Source: JAKFWI01 sp031398975
Lineage (GTDB): Bacteria; Pseudomonadota; Alphaproteobacteria; Caulobacterales; Aquidulcibacteraceae
Direction: 5' to 3'
Length of the DNA stretch: 32,880 nt
Assembly (NCBI GenBank): GCA_031398975.1
Contig: JANNOI010000017.1
Span: forward strand, 1-32,880
Part shown: positions 6,866-15,027 of the stretch, in pieces
How the letters are laid out: each line of letters opens with the position of its first letter
Numbering within the stretch: the first letter of the stretch is position 1
Notes under the pieces: model-generated
What the model was told of the DNA's origin: nothing
The model's database searches: none
Seen by the model: only the letters and a program-made list of their open reading frames with translations
Translations under genes and position numbers: made by a program

Positions 6866-7348
6866 TTAGCCCAGGCGTTCTAGCATGTATTCGGCGCTGG
6901 ATACCTTGAACTCGCCGCCTTCCTCGACATTGAGTTCCTGGACAACGCCGTCCTTGACCAGCATGGAATAACGCTGCGAGCGCAGGCCCATGCCGTATTT
7001 CGTCCCGTCCATGTCGAGGCCGATCGCCTTGGTGAAATCGCCATTGCCGTCGGCCAGCATCAGCACGGAATCGCCGACATTCTGATCCTTGCCCCAGGCG
7101 CTCATGACGAAGGCGTCGTTCACCGAGAGGCAGGCGATCGTGTCCACGCCTTTGGCCTTGAATTCGGCGGCCTTGTCGCGGAAGCCCGGCAGGTGGCGCG
7201 CCGAACAGGTGGGCGTGAACGCCCCCGGCAAGGCGAACACCGCCACCGTCTTGCCCTTGAATACGTCATCGGACGTGAGCGGGCTCGGCCCGTCTGCGCC
7301 GCCGGCCATGAAGCTTGCTTGCGGCAACGTATCACCAACTTTGATCAT
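6866..7348 (-). CDS. Peroxiredoxin, Prx5 type
   Basis: A 160-residue peroxiredoxin of the Prx5 class, which reduces hydrogen peroxide and organic peroxides in the cytoplasm, usually with glutathione or glutaredoxin as reductant. The active site PGAFTPTCS is complete, with the peroxidatic cysteine at C48. The typical segments VDTIACLSVNDAFVM (second cysteine C73), LMLADGNGDFTKAIGLD and GLRSQRYSMLVKDGVV follow. Two ATGs lie in a row (7351 and 7348); GGAG sits 4 bases from the first and 7 bases from the second, so I prefer the second. The gene is divergent from the YqgE gene. Confidence 0.94.
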   Translation of the reverse strand: MIKVGDTLPQASFMAGGADGPSPLTSDDVFKGKTVAVFALPGAFTPTCSARHLPGFRDKAAEFKAKGVDTIACLSVNDAFVMSAWGKDQNVGDSVLMLADGNGDFTKAIGLDMDGTKYGMGLRSQRYSMLVKDGVVQELNVEEGGEFKVSSAEYMLERLG

Positions 7349-7370
7349 CATCTTGCTCCGGTCGCTGTAC

Positions 7371-7389
7371 GCCGTACCGACGATACGGC
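7371..7389. promoter_or_regulatory. Dyad in the divergent peroxiredoxin/YqgE region
   Basis: GCCGTA and TACGGC flank a 7-base centre, about 20 bases upstream of the peroxiredoxin start. It could be an operator or a leader hairpin. No recognised regulator motif (for instance OxyR) was identified. Confidence 0.25.
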
Positions 7390-7499
7390 CCCTCCCTACA
7401 CCAGGAGAAAGACGAACGCGACGCCCGCTTGGTTCGGCGCAGACGCCCCTTGCGCGCGCCCGCGGACGGCGACACGCTGAGCCGGCGGGAGCATGCGCC

Positions 7500-8063
7500 A
7501 TGGAAAGCTCGTTCGCGGGCAAATTGCTGATTGCGATGCCGGGGATCGGCGATCCCCGCTTCGACCATGCGGTGATCCTTCTGTGCCTGCACACCGAGGA
7601 CCACGCGATGGGCCTCGTGCTCAACAAGCCCAAGCCCGAGCTGACGCTGGGCGACGTGCTGGAGCATCTGGGAATCGTCGCGGGCGGGGGCGTGGCGGCG
7701 CAAATCGTGCTGACGGGCGGACCGGTCAAGCAGGATCGCGGCTATGTGCTGCATTCGGAGGAATTTTACGTCGAGGACGCCACCCACGACGTAGCCCCCG
7801 GCATCCGCCTGACCGCGACGCGCGACGTGCTGGAGGCGCTGGCGATGGAGGACCGTCCGGCCCGCTTCGTGCTCGCGCTGGGCTATTCCGGCTGGGGCGC
7901 GGGGCAGCTCGAGAGCGAGATCGCGCGCAACGCCTGGCTCGTGGCCGAGCCCGAGCAGGCCATCGTGTTCGGTCAAAACCATGACGCGAAATGGGGCCAG
8001 GCCATCGCCCAGCTCGGGTTCGATCCCGCCCAACTCACCGGCGACGTGGCGGGCCGGGCTTAG
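7500..8063 (+). CDS. YqgE/AlgH family protein
   Basis: A 187-residue protein of the YqgE/AlgH family (DUF179). The family is widespread; it has been linked to alginate regulation in Pseudomonas, but its biochemical role is unsettled. Family segments are clear: GKLLIAMPGIGDPRFDHAVILLC, MGLVLNKP, VLTGGPVKQDRGYVLHS and the C-terminal ALGYSGWGAGQLESEIARNAWL. The ATG at 7500 matches the family start; GGGAG lies about 10 bases upstream. An ATG 8 bases earlier is out of frame. The gene ends 9 bases before the convergent EAL gene. Confidence 0.93.
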   Translation: MESSFAGKLLIAMPGIGDPRFDHAVILLCLHTEDHAMGLVLNKPKPELTLGDVLEHLGIVAGGGVAAQIVLTGGPVKQDRGYVLHSEEFYVEDATHDVAPGIRLTATRDVLEALAMEDRPARFVLALGYSGWGAGQLESEIARNAWLVAEPEQAIVFGQNHDAKWGQAIAQLGFDPAQLTGDVAGRA

Positions 8064-8072
8064 CGCCCATCG

Positions 8073-8900
8073 CTACACCGCGCGCGCGCCCGGGGCGGCG
8101 GCGAGGTCGGCGATCAGGGCTTGCGCATCGGCGGCGCTGAGCGGGGGCGAGATCGCAAGGCCTTGCGCGTAGTCGCAGCCCATCACCGCCAGGCGCTCGC
8201 GCACGGCTTCGCTCTCTACGCCTTCCGCCACCACGTCGAGCCCCAGATCATGGGCGAGCGCGATCAGCGCGCGCACGATCTTGGCGGAGGGGGGATGGGT
8301 TTCGATATCGCGCACGAAGCTCTGGTCGATCTTCAGCGTGTCGGCCGGGAGCTCCGCGAGCCAGCGCAAGGCGTTGAAGCCCGCGCCGAAATCGTCGAAC
8401 GCGATCGCCACCCCGCTCTCGCGCAGCAGCCCCAGGGTGCGCCGGGCGAGCGCGGGATCGCGCACCACCTGGTGCTCGGTGATCTCGAGCTTCAGCGCGC
8501 CGGCCGGCAGGTCCGCGGCCAGGCGCGCCTGCAGCGCTTCGGCGACGATCTCCACCCGCTCGAGATCCCTGCCCGACACATTGACCGCCACGAACAGCCC
8601 CCGCGCCTGGGGAAACCCCGCCCGCCACCGGCCGAGCGCTGCGGCCCCCGCCGCCAGCATGCGGCTGGACACCTGCGCCATCAGCCCGCCGGCGAAGGCG
8701 GTTTCCAGGAAAGCGGCGGGCAGGATCAGCCCCCCGTCCCGGCCGCGCAGGCGCGCCAGCGCCTCAAAGCCCGCCAGCGCCCCGTCCCCGAGGCGCGCGA
8801 TGGGCTGGAAGGCGGGCTCGAGCCGTTCCTCCTGCAGGGCCAGCGCTAGGGTCTCCAGCGTCATGGCTTCGGGCGCGGGCGTGCGGGCGGGCGCGCTCAT
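8073..8900 (-). CDS. EAL-domain cyclic di-GMP phosphodiesterase
   Basis: A 275-residue stand-alone EAL protein, predicted to hydrolyse the second messenger c-di-GMP to pGpG. There is no membrane segment and no GGDEF, PAS or receiver domain, so input must come from partners. The residues needed for catalysis appear complete: E46 in the EAL motif (GFEALARL), N107 (VNVSG), E139 (LEITE), D169 and D170 (FDDFGAGF), K190 (LKID), E226 (VAEGVES) and Q246 (AQGLAISPPL). The gene starts inside the end of the GNAT gene (ATGA overlap), making it the last gene of the long leftward run from ctaC. That run suggests constitutive expression with respiration and threonine genes rather than a dedicated signal. 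Confidence 0.93.
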   Translation of the reverse strand: MSAPARTPAPEAMTLETLALALQEERLEPAFQPIARLGDGALAGFEALARLRGRDGGLILPAAFLETAFAGGLMAQVSSRMLAAGAAALGRWRAGFPQARGLFVAVNVSGRDLERVEIVAEALQARLAADLPAGALKLEITEHQVVRDPALARRTLGLLRESGVAIAFDDFGAGFNALRWLAELPADTLKIDQSFVRDIETHPPSAKIVRALIALAHDLGLDVVAEGVESEAVRERLAVMGCDYAQGLAISPPLSAADAQALIADLAAAPGARAV

Positions 8901-9478
8901 CGGATCTCATCTCCCGCCACGAAGCCGAACAGGATATGGTCCCGCCAGGCGCCATTGATCTTCAGGTAGGCGCGGGCCGCGCCTTCCTCCGTGAACCCGA
9001 TGCTGGCGAGCAGGGCACGCGAGGGGAGGTTGTTGGGCTGGGAGGCGGCCTCCACCCGGTGCAGGCCCAGATCCTCGAACGCATAGGGTAGCAGCGCGCG
9101 CACCGCCGCGCGGGTGTGGCCGCGCCGGGTGAAAGCCTCGCCCGCCCAATAGCCCAGCGTGCAGCTTTGCGCGGCCCCGCGCCGCACCTGGCTGAGGCTC
9201 GCCCCGCCGACCAGCTGGTCGTCCTCGGCCCGGAAGATCAGGAACGGATAGGCCCGCCCGTCGCGCACATCCTCGGCGTAGCGGCGCAGGCGCTCGCGGA
9301 AGGCGGGCCGGCTCAGCTCGTCGGCGGGCCAGGTGGGCTCCCACGGCGTCAGGAACGCCTGGCTCGCCCCGCGGACCTCAGCCCATTGGGCGTAGTCGCG
9401 TGGTTCGGGGTGGCGCAGATAGACGCCTTGCCCCACGAGCCTGCGCCCGCCCTCATCGTCGCGCCGAAGAAACGCCAT
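8897..9478 (-). CDS. GNAT N-acetyltransferase, RimJ-like
   Basis: A 193-residue acetyltransferase of the GNAT superfamily, of the RimJ/RimL type that acetylates protein N-termini; the substrate is unknown. Typical pieces are GQGVYLRHPEPRDYAQWAEVR at the start, IFRAEDDQLVGGASLSQV, the acetyl-CoA-binding region LGYWAGEAFTRRGHTRAAVRALL, and the C-terminal GLHRVEAASQPNNLPSRALLASIGFTEEG with the conserved N-x-x-S-x-x-L pattern. The ATG at 9478 (MAFLRRDDEGG) gives the usual length. It lies between the M16 peptidase and EAL genes; thrC, M16 peptidase, GNAT and EAL in this order is a familiar arrangement in Caulobacter relatives. Confidence 0.9.
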   Translation of the reverse strand: MAFLRRDDEGGRRLVGQGVYLRHPEPRDYAQWAEVRGASQAFLTPWEPTWPADELSRPAFRERLRRYAEDVRDGRAYPFLIFRAEDDQLVGGASLSQVRRGAAQSCTLGYWAGEAFTRRGHTRAAVRALLPYAFEDLGLHRVEAASQPNNLPSRALLASIGFTEEGAARAYLKINGAWRDHILFGFVAGDEIR

Positions 9479-9496
9479 CCCGGGCACTCTAGCACA

Positions 9497-9524
9497 AGGC
9501 GGCCCCGCAACAGGAGGGCCGCCT
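9497..9524 (-). terminator. 9-bp hairpin between M16 peptidase and GNAT genes
   Basis: AGGCGGCCC and GGGCCGCCT pair perfectly around a 10-base loop in the 61-base gap after the M16 stop. No T-run follows. It could attenuate or stabilise the mRNA between the two genes. Confidence 0.4.
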
Positions 9525-9539
9525 CGACAGGAAGCGCGG

Positions 9540-10805
9540 CTAGCTGAGTCGCGCCACCGCCGTCTCCACACGCTTCAGCCCCGCGCGCGCGCCGATGGCC
9601 GCCCCCGCCAGCGGCGGTGCCAGCGCCTGGGCCGCCGCCGCCTGCACCTCCTGCGCGCTCACCTGCTCCACCCGCGCCTGGATTTCTTCGAGCCCCACCA
9701 GCGCGTCGCGCAGGAACACCTGGGCCGCGCGCGCTTCGGCACGGGCGGCCGGCCCCTCCGCGCCCATCAGCATCTGCGCCGCCGTCACCGCCTTGGCGCG
9801 CGCGAGCTCCCCTGCGCTCGGGCCGTGGGCTGCGAGTTCGCCCAGGATGTCGCCCGCGATCGTCGCCACCTCGCCCGCGTCGCGCGCGTCGGCGCCCGCA
9901 TAGAGCACCAGCCGGCCCGCATCCTCGTAGACGTCGAGATAGGCGTCGATCGCGTAGGCGAGGCCGCGCTTTTCCCGCACTTCCTGGAAGAGGCGCGAGG
10001 CCATGCCCCCGCCATAGATTTCGGTGAACAGGCGCGCGGCATAGAGCGCGTCGTCCCCGCTCGCCGGCGCGGGGCGGGAGAGCACGAGGTGGGTCTGTTC
10101 CAGCCGCCGCGCCTCGCCTGCCCAAGCGGAGAGGGGAGACGCGGGCGCGGGCGCCGCCCCGGGCTTGGGCGCAAGGCCCCCGAAGCGCGCCTCCGCCACC
10201 TCCAGCACGGCCGCACGGTCGAACGCGCCGGCGGCCGCGATCACCACCCGGTCCGGGGTGTAATGGGCTTCGCGGAAGGCTTCGAGCGCGGCGACGTTGA
10301 GGCCGGCCACGGTCTCCGCCTCGCCCAGGACCGGGCGCCCCAGCGGCTGGCCCGCGAACAGGCCGCCCTGGTGCAGCTCGAACACGCGGTCGTCCGGCTG
10401 GTCGAACGCTTCCCCGCGCTCCTGGGCCACCACGCCCTTTTCGAGTTCCAAATCCCCCGGCGCCCAATGCGGCTTCCAGACGATGTCGGACAACAGATCG
10501 AGCGCGAAGGCGGCGTCGCGGCCGAGCACGCGGGCGTAATAGGTGGTGCGCTCATAGGAGGTGGAGGCGTTCATCACCCCGCCCACGGCCTCGATCGCCT
10601 CCGCCAGCTGGCGGGCGTCGCGGGCGCCGGCGCCCTTGAAGGCCATGTGCTCGAACAGGTGAGCGAGGCCGTTCTCCTCGGCCCGCTCGTGGCGCGCGCC
10701 GACCCGGATCCACACCCCGACCGCCGCGCTCAGCAGCCCCGGCATCGGATCGAGCGCGATGCGCACCCCGTTGGGCAGGCGGACGAGCTCCGGCCCTAGC
10801 GCCAT
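9540..10805 (-). CDS. M16 family zinc metallopeptidase (processing-peptidase-like)
   Basis: A 421-residue M16B peptidase, the bacterial relative of the mitochondrial processing peptidase beta subunit. The inverted zinc motif HLFEH (H49, E52, H53) and the third ligand glutamate (E129 in VVAQERGEA) are present, so it should be active. The C-terminal half has the usual second, inactive domain with the glycine-rich loop EIYGGGMASRLFQEVREKRGLAY. No signal peptide is seen, so it is probably cytoplasmic. The ATG at 10805 lies 10 bases inside the end of thrC, upstream of its stop, so the two genes overlap and are co-transcribed. The long reading frame further upstream in this frame is antisense-free shadow coding of thrC and was left out. 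Confidence 0.94.
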   Translation of the reverse strand: MALGPELVRLPNGVRIALDPMPGLLSAAVGVWIRVGARHERAEENGLAHLFEHMAFKGAGARDARQLAEAIEAVGGVMNASTSYERTTYYARVLGRDAAFALDLLSDIVWKPHWAPGDLELEKGVVAQERGEAFDQPDDRVFELHQGGLFAGQPLGRPVLGEAETVAGLNVAALEAFREAHYTPDRVVIAAAGAFDRAAVLEVAEARFGGLAPKPGAAPAPASPLSAWAGEARRLEQTHLVLSRPAPASGDDALYAARLFTEIYGGGMASRLFQEVREKRGLAYAIDAYLDVYEDAGRLVLYAGADARDAGEVATIAGDILGELAAHGPSAGELARAKAVTAAQMLMGAEGPAARAEARAAQVFLRDALVGLEEIQARVEQVSAQEVQAAAAQALAPPLAGAAIGARAGLKRVETAVARLS

Positions 10806-12184
10806 GCGCGGCTCTTCTCGGCGATGAAGGCCTGCACGGCGGCGACCTCGCCCGGCAGGGCGGTCAGACGCTCGGGACGCGCAAAGAGATCGGCGCAAGC
10901 CGGCGGCAGGCCGGGCGTCGTACCTGTGGCGGCCTCCACCGTCTCGGGAAACTTGGCGGGATGGGCGGTTGCGAGGGTGATTACGGGGCCGGTAAGCGCG
11001 CCCGCCAGCCGGGCCCGCGCAGCCAAGCCCACCGCGGTGTGGGGACAGGCGAGATAGCCCTCTGCGGCGGCGGCGCGCATGGCGCGCTGGGTCTCTGCGT
11101 CATCGACGGCGGCCGCCGCGAAATCCGCGCGCAGCCGCGCGAGGGCCCCGGGAGGGATGTCGAACCCGCCCTCGGCGGCGAAGGCGGCGTAGAGCTTGGA
11201 GACGAGCGGGCCGTCCCGGCCGGTCGCCTCGAACAGGATACGCTCGAAATTGCTGGCGACCTGGATATCCATGGCGGGGGAGAGGGTGGCGTGCGAGGCG
11301 GGCCCGCGCTGATACCGCCCGGCGGCGAGCGCGCGCGCCAAGATGTCATTGGCGTTGGTGGCGATCACGATGCGGGCGATCGGGGCGCCGGTGCGCTTGG
11401 CGGCGTAGGCGGAAAACGCATCGCCGAAATTGCCGGTGGGGATGACGAGGTTCACCGGCCCGCCCGCGGAGGCGGCGTGCGCGACGCGGTGGAAATAGAC
11501 GCTCTGGGCCGCGATGCGCGCCCAATTGATGGAATTGACCCCGGAGAGGCTCGCCCGCGCGGCGAAGGCCTGATCCGCGAACAGGGCTTTGACGATCGCC
11601 TGGCAGGCGTCGAAATCGCCATCGATCTCGATCACATGCACGTTGGCGGCGCCGCTTGCGGTCATGAACCGGCGCTGGACCTGCGAAACGCGCCCCCGCG
11701 GCGTCAGCACGAACAGATCGGTGCGCAAACCGCCCTTTAGCGCCTCCACCGCCGCCCCGCCGGTATCGCCGGACGTGGCGCACACCACACTGAGCCGCGC
11801 CCCGCGGCGCTCCAGCGCCAGATCGTAAAGTGGGCCGATCCATTGCAGCGCAATGTCCTTGAACGACAAAGACGGGCCGTGGAAGAGCTCGAGCACGGCG
11901 GTATCGGGCGCGATCTCGACCAGCGGGGCCACGGCCGCAGGCCAGGGCGGGCTCGCATAGGCGCGCGCGGCGAGCGCGGCGGCTTCGCCCGCGCCAAGGT
12001 CCGCGCCTGCGAACGCCTGGGTGACGCGCGCCGCATCCTCGCCATAGCCGCCCGCTCCGCCCGCAAGCGAAACCTCCGGCCAGGCCTCGGGCGCATAAAG
12101 GCCCCCGTCCGGGGCGAGGCCCTCGAGGATGGCGTCCAGAAAGGAGACGGGCGGCGCGGCGCCGCGGGGGGAGATATAGCGCAT
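10796..12184 (-). CDS. thrC: Threonine synthase
   Basis: ThrC converts O-phosphohomoserine to threonine with pyridoxal phosphate. The 462-residue protein has the family start MRYISPRGAAPPVSF and GLAPDGGLYAPE, the PLP lysine K109 in GPSLSFKDIALQ, the phosphate-contacting VCATSGDTGGAAVEA, and later IPTGNFGDAFSAYAAKR. The ATG at 12184 is supported by homology; the frame stays open far upstream but that part shadows SURF1 and DUF983. It starts 5 bases after the SURF1 stop and ends overlapping the M16 peptidase start. Its place behind the oxidase genes means threonine and oxidase synthesis may share a transcript. Confidence 0.95.
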   Translation of the reverse strand: MRYISPRGAAPPVSFLDAILEGLAPDGGLYAPEAWPEVSLAGGAGGYGEDAARVTQAFAGADLGAGEAAALAARAYASPPWPAAVAPLVEIAPDTAVLELFHGPSLSFKDIALQWIGPLYDLALERRGARLSVVCATSGDTGGAAVEALKGGLRTDLFVLTPRGRVSQVQRRFMTASGAANVHVIEIDGDFDACQAIVKALFADQAFAARASLSGVNSINWARIAAQSVYFHRVAHAASAGGPVNLVIPTGNFGDAFSAYAAKRTGAPIARIVIATNANDILARALAAGRYQRGPASHATLSPAMDIQVASNFERILFEATGRDGPLVSKLYAAFAAEGGFDIPPGALARLRADFAAAAVDDAETQRAMRAAAAEGYLACPHTAVGLAARARLAGALTGPVITLATAHPAKFPETVEAATGTTPGLPPACADLFARPERLTALPGEVAAVQAFIAEKSRAWR

Positions 12185-12189
12185 GGGCT

Positions 12190-12864
12190 TCAGGGCTGGC
12201 GGCGAACGACCGTGAGCCGGCCCGCGCGCGCGTGGAACGCTGCATACACCGCCACCAGCGCAAGCGCGAGGCCCCACCAGGTGGCCGCATAGCCGAGGTG
12301 CCGCTCCGGGGGCAGCGTATCGAGCGGCCGCGCGAACGGGTTCGCGACCGCCGCCCCGTCCGGCCCCACATAGGGCAAGGCGAGATAGAAGGGCGTCGTC
12401 GGCCCCGCCCCCACGCGGGCGGCCATGGCTTCGAGGTCGATCCCGTACCAGAGCCGGCGGGCGGGGTCGGGCTTGGGGGTGAAGGGCGCGTTGGGCTTCG
12501 GGACCATCTTGACGCCGCGGACGGCGAACGGGCCGGTGAAGGGCGTAGGCGCGGTGCGCCAGTCCGGCGGCTGAAGCCCGGGGATCGCTGCAGTGTCCAG
12601 GAAGGTGACGCGCCCGCCCTGGCGCACCGGCGCGAACACCCGCCAGACCGGCCCCTGCGGGCCCACCGAATAGACCAGCTGCACCCCGCCGGCCAAAGGC
12701 TCGGCCCGGCTCAGGGTGACGATCTCGGGCGTGGCGGCGCGCGCGGCGCTTTTGTCCAGGAAGCGCTGCCACTGCCAGGCGCCGAGCGCGACCAGCAGCA
12801 GCAGCGCCGCCAGGCTCGCCGCGCTCAGGACGGGCAGCGGGCGGAAGCGCAGGCGTGGCGTCAA
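12190..12864 (-). CDS. SURF1 family oxidase assembly protein
   Basis: A 224-residue SURF1 (Shy1) protein, an inner-membrane factor that helps deliver heme a to subunit I of cytochrome c oxidase. It has the two expected membrane segments, at the N-terminus (VLSAASLAALLLLVALGAWQWQRF, containing the conserved G-x-W-Q-x-x-R pattern) and near the C-terminus (HLGYAATWWGLALALVAVYAAF), with a periplasmic domain between. The final segment has the typical H-x-x-Y-A-x-x-W-x-x-L pattern. No ATG is available; I chose the TTG at 12864, which overlaps the DUF983 stop as TTGA and begins LTPRLRFRPLP, as in relatives. Confidence 0.9.
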   Translation of the reverse strand: MTPRLRFRPLPVLSAASLAALLLLVALGAWQWQRFLDKSAARAATPEIVTLSRAEPLAGGVQLVYSVGPQGPVWRVFAPVRQGGRVTFLDTAAIPGLQPPDWRTAPTPFTGPFAVRGVKMVPKPNAPFTPKPDPARRLWYGIDLEAMAARVGAGPTTPFYLALPYVGPDGAAVANPFARPLDTLPPERHLGYAATWWGLALALVAVYAAFHARAGRLTVVRRQP

Positions 12865-13244
12865 GGCGGGGGAACCCGGTCCGCGGCGGTCGCCTCGCGC
12901 GCATGGTAGCGCCATTGCAGCGCAAACAGCACGCCCTTGAACGGGCGCAGCAAGCCAAGCGACAGCACGATCGCGGCAAGGCCTGCGGCGGCCATCGTCG
13001 CCCAGATCGGCCAGCCGGCTGCGAACTGCAGCGCGAAGGCCAGCGGCGTCACCAGCCCGCCCACCACGAACATGACGAACACCGCCGCCCCGTCCCCCAC
13101 ATCGGCGCTCGTGAAATCGGCCCCGCACGCCGCGCAGCCCGGAGCGATGGCGAGAAAGCCCTTGAACATCGGCCCCCGGCCGCACTGGGGGCAGCGCCCG
13201 CGCAGACCCACCCAAAGGGCGGGCCATGCGCCGGCCGGGCTCAC
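12861..13244 (-). CDS. DUF983 zinc-ribbon membrane protein
   Basis: A 127-residue DUF983 protein. These small proteins are conserved in the cytochrome oxidase clusters of alphaproteobacteria; the role is unknown, though assembly is likely from context. The N-terminal part has a two-pair cysteine knuckle (C18, C21, C37, C40: CPQC and CAAC) that probably binds zinc, followed by two membrane segments (VFVMFVVGGLVTPLAFALQF and IWATMAAAGLAAIVLSLGLL) and an R-P-F-K-G segment. The GTG start at 13244 overlaps the ctaE stop as GTGA. The stop overlaps the TTG start of SURF1. Confidence 0.9.
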   Translation of the reverse strand: MSPAGAWPALWVGLRGRCPQCGRGPMFKGFLAIAPGCAACGADFTSADVGDGAAVFVMFVVGGLVTPLAFALQFAAGWPIWATMAAAGLAAIVLSLGLLRPFKGVLFALQWRYHAREATAADRVPPP

Positions 13245-14161
13245 GGCGATTCCATCGCCAGATAGGGCGTCACATAGACGAAGGTGAACAGGAACAGCCA
13301 GACCACGTCCACGAAATGCCAATACCAGGCCGCCGCCTCGAGCCCGAAATGCTTGGTCGGCGTGAAGCCCCCGCGCATCAGCCGCACCAGACAGACGAAC
13401 AAAAACAGCGTGCCCACGATGACGTGGAAGCCATGGAAGCCCGTCGCCATGAAGAAGGACGCGCCATAGAGGTTGGCGTCCGAAACCCCGCCCTGATTGC
13501 CGAAGCGGAAGCCGGCATGCTGGTATTCCAGGACCTGCAGCGCGCTGAATAAAATTCCCAGCAGCACGGTGAGGATCAGGCCGTTGCGCGCGCCCTTCCG
13601 GTCCCCCTGCTGCAGCGCGTGGTGGGCCCAGGTCACGGTCGTGCCCGACAAAAGCAGGATCAGGGTGTTCATCAGCGGCAGGTGGAAGGGATCGAACGTC
13701 TCCACATTGGGGGGCGGCCAATCGCTCCAGGCGGCCGCGGTCGCCTCGTCCCAATCGGGCACGTACCAGCCGGCGCGGTTTTCGTGGAAGATGGTCATCT
13801 CGAAGAAGATCCAGAACCACGCCACGAAGAACATCACCTCCGAGGCGATGAACAGGATCATGCCGTAGCGCAGGCCGATATCGACCACCGGGGTATGGTC
13901 GCCCTGACGGCCTTCCTTGATCACGTCCCCCCACCAGCCGAACAGCGTGAAGGTGAGCACGGCGAGGCCGACGAGCGCGATCCAGGGCCGCCCCGGCGCG
14001 AGCAGCACGCCCGCCGCGCCGGCTGCGTCCGCACCCACAAGCCCGCGCATCTGCACCACGAGCCCGATCGCCATGAGCAAGGCCGATACCGAGGCCAGGA
14101 ACGGCCAGGGGCTTGGGTTCACCAGATGGTAATCGTGGTTGACGCCGCCGCTCTGAGCCAT
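13241..14161 (-). CDS. ctaE: Cytochrome c oxidase subunit III
   Basis: Subunit III (CoxC/CtaE) of the aa3 oxidase, a seven-helix inner-membrane core subunit without metal centres that stabilises the proton uptake path. The 306-residue protein starts MAQSGGVNHDYHLVNPSPWP, a typical opening, and contains TFTLFGWWGDVIKEG, the conserved ASEVMFFVAWFWIFF segment, WPPPNVETFDPFHLPLMNT, and the terminal GLEAAAWYWHFVDVVWLFLF. A GGAAAGAGG motif precedes the ATG by a few bases. It is separated from ctaG by 103 bases, one of the two largest gaps in the oxidase unit. Confidence 0.97.
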   Translation of the reverse strand: MAQSGGVNHDYHLVNPSPWPFLASVSALLMAIGLVVQMRGLVGADAAGAAGVLLAPGRPWIALVGLAVLTFTLFGWWGDVIKEGRQGDHTPVVDIGLRYGMILFIASEVMFFVAWFWIFFEMTIFHENRAGWYVPDWDEATAAAWSDWPPPNVETFDPFHLPLMNTLILLLSGTTVTWAHHALQQGDRKGARNGLILTVLLGILFSALQVLEYQHAGFRFGNQGGVSDANLYGASFFMATGFHGFHVIVGTLFLFVCLVRLMRGGFTPTKHFGLEAAAWYWHFVDVVWLFLFTFVYVTPYLAMESP

Positions 14162-14264
14162 CCGCCTCTTTCCGTTCCAACGCCGCCGGGCCCCGAGGCG
14201 CCGCCGCAGCGCCCCCGGATAAACAGCGCTCTAGCGCGGCCCGCCCAGCCCGCCAAGCGCGCGC

Positions 14265-14861
14265 CTAGGGTCTTGCGACAACGCGCCCCGCAGCCAGGGC
14301 CGAATCGGCGGTCTTCACCGCGTTATTCTTGCCGGGGAAGAAGGTGTAGGAAAGCGTGATCTGGGCCACCTCCTCGACGTCGCGGTCTTCGGCGAGGGCG
14401 GGGTCGATGAAGAACACAACCGGCAATTCGAGGCTCTGCCCAGGCTGGAGCACCTGATCCTGGAAGCAGAAGCATTCGAGCTTCTGGAAATAGATCCCGG
14501 TCTTGTGGGGGGTCACGTTGTAGGTGGCGACGACCGGGAGCGGCTTGTCCGAGAGGTTGCGGACGGTGAAGAAGGTGAGCGCGCTCTCGCCCAGCTTCGC
14601 GGGCCGCGGGCGCTCGCGCGCGGTGAATTCGAGCGGCAGGCCGGGGGCGACGTTGGTGTCGAACCTGACCTCGATCTCGCGCGCCAGCACCCGGTCCGGG
14701 GCGCGCCCGTCCGCGCGGGTGGCGCCGCCATAGCCAGTGGCTTCGCAGAACATGGAATAGAGCGGGCGCGCCGAGAGGGCGAGCGCCAGCATCGCTAGGA
14801 TCACCCCGCCCACCAGGGCGGCGGATGCGCGCAAGCGCTTGGGGGAGACGGGGCTGTTCAT
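14265..14861 (-). CDS. ctaG: Cytochrome c oxidase assembly protein CtaG (Cox11)
   Basis: CtaG (Cox11) delivers copper to the CuB site of subunit I. The 198-residue protein has one N-terminal membrane segment (ALVGGVILAMLALALSARPLY), the conserved FCEATGYGG with C39, and the periplasmic copper motif LECFCFQ with C130 and C132. The usual IYFQKL and PVVFFIDP segments are present. The ATG at 14861 overlaps the stop of the small CoxF-like gene as ATGA. Confidence 0.97.
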   Translation of the reverse strand: MNSPVSPKRLRASAALVGGVILAMLALALSARPLYSMFCEATGYGGATRADGRAPDRVLAREIEVRFDTNVAPGLPLEFTARERPRPAKLGESALTFFTVRNLSDKPLPVVATYNVTPHKTGIYFQKLECFCFQDQVLQPGQSLELPVVFFIDPALAEDRDVEEVAQITLSYTFFPGKNNAVKTADSALAAGRVVARP

Positions 14862-15010
14862 GGGCTCACATTTGCGTCAAGGCGCACCAGGGTGATGGCG
14901 AACACCAACACCACGAACGCCGCCAGCACCCATCCGATCACCAGATTGCGCCGCTTGCGCGCGGCCTGTTCGGTCGGTTCCGGAGCGGGGGGGATCGGGG
15001 CGGCTGCCAT
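14858..15010 (-). CDS. CoxF-like small membrane protein
   Basis: A 50-residue protein that is too short for most gene callers. It starts at the ATG at 15010, has a proline-rich N-terminus (MAAAPIPPAPEPTEQ), a basic patch (ARKRRN) and one membrane helix (LVIGWVLAAFVVLVFAITLV). Its place between ctaB and ctaG and its basic-patch-plus-helix layout match the CoxF proteins of alphaproteobacterial oxidase operons, whose precise job is not known. Its stop overlaps the ctaG start. The preceding gap to ctaB is 17 bases. Confidence 0.85.
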   Translation of the reverse strand: MAAAPIPPAPEPTEQAARKRRNLVIGWVLAAFVVLVFAITLVRLDANVSP

Positions 15011-15027
15011 GGGGCGGAAAGCGGCGC

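Noticed and set aside
12185..12979. Upstream extension of thrC
   Set aside because: The frame is open but covers SURF1 and DUF983 in another frame; threonine synthase begins MRYISPRG at 12184.
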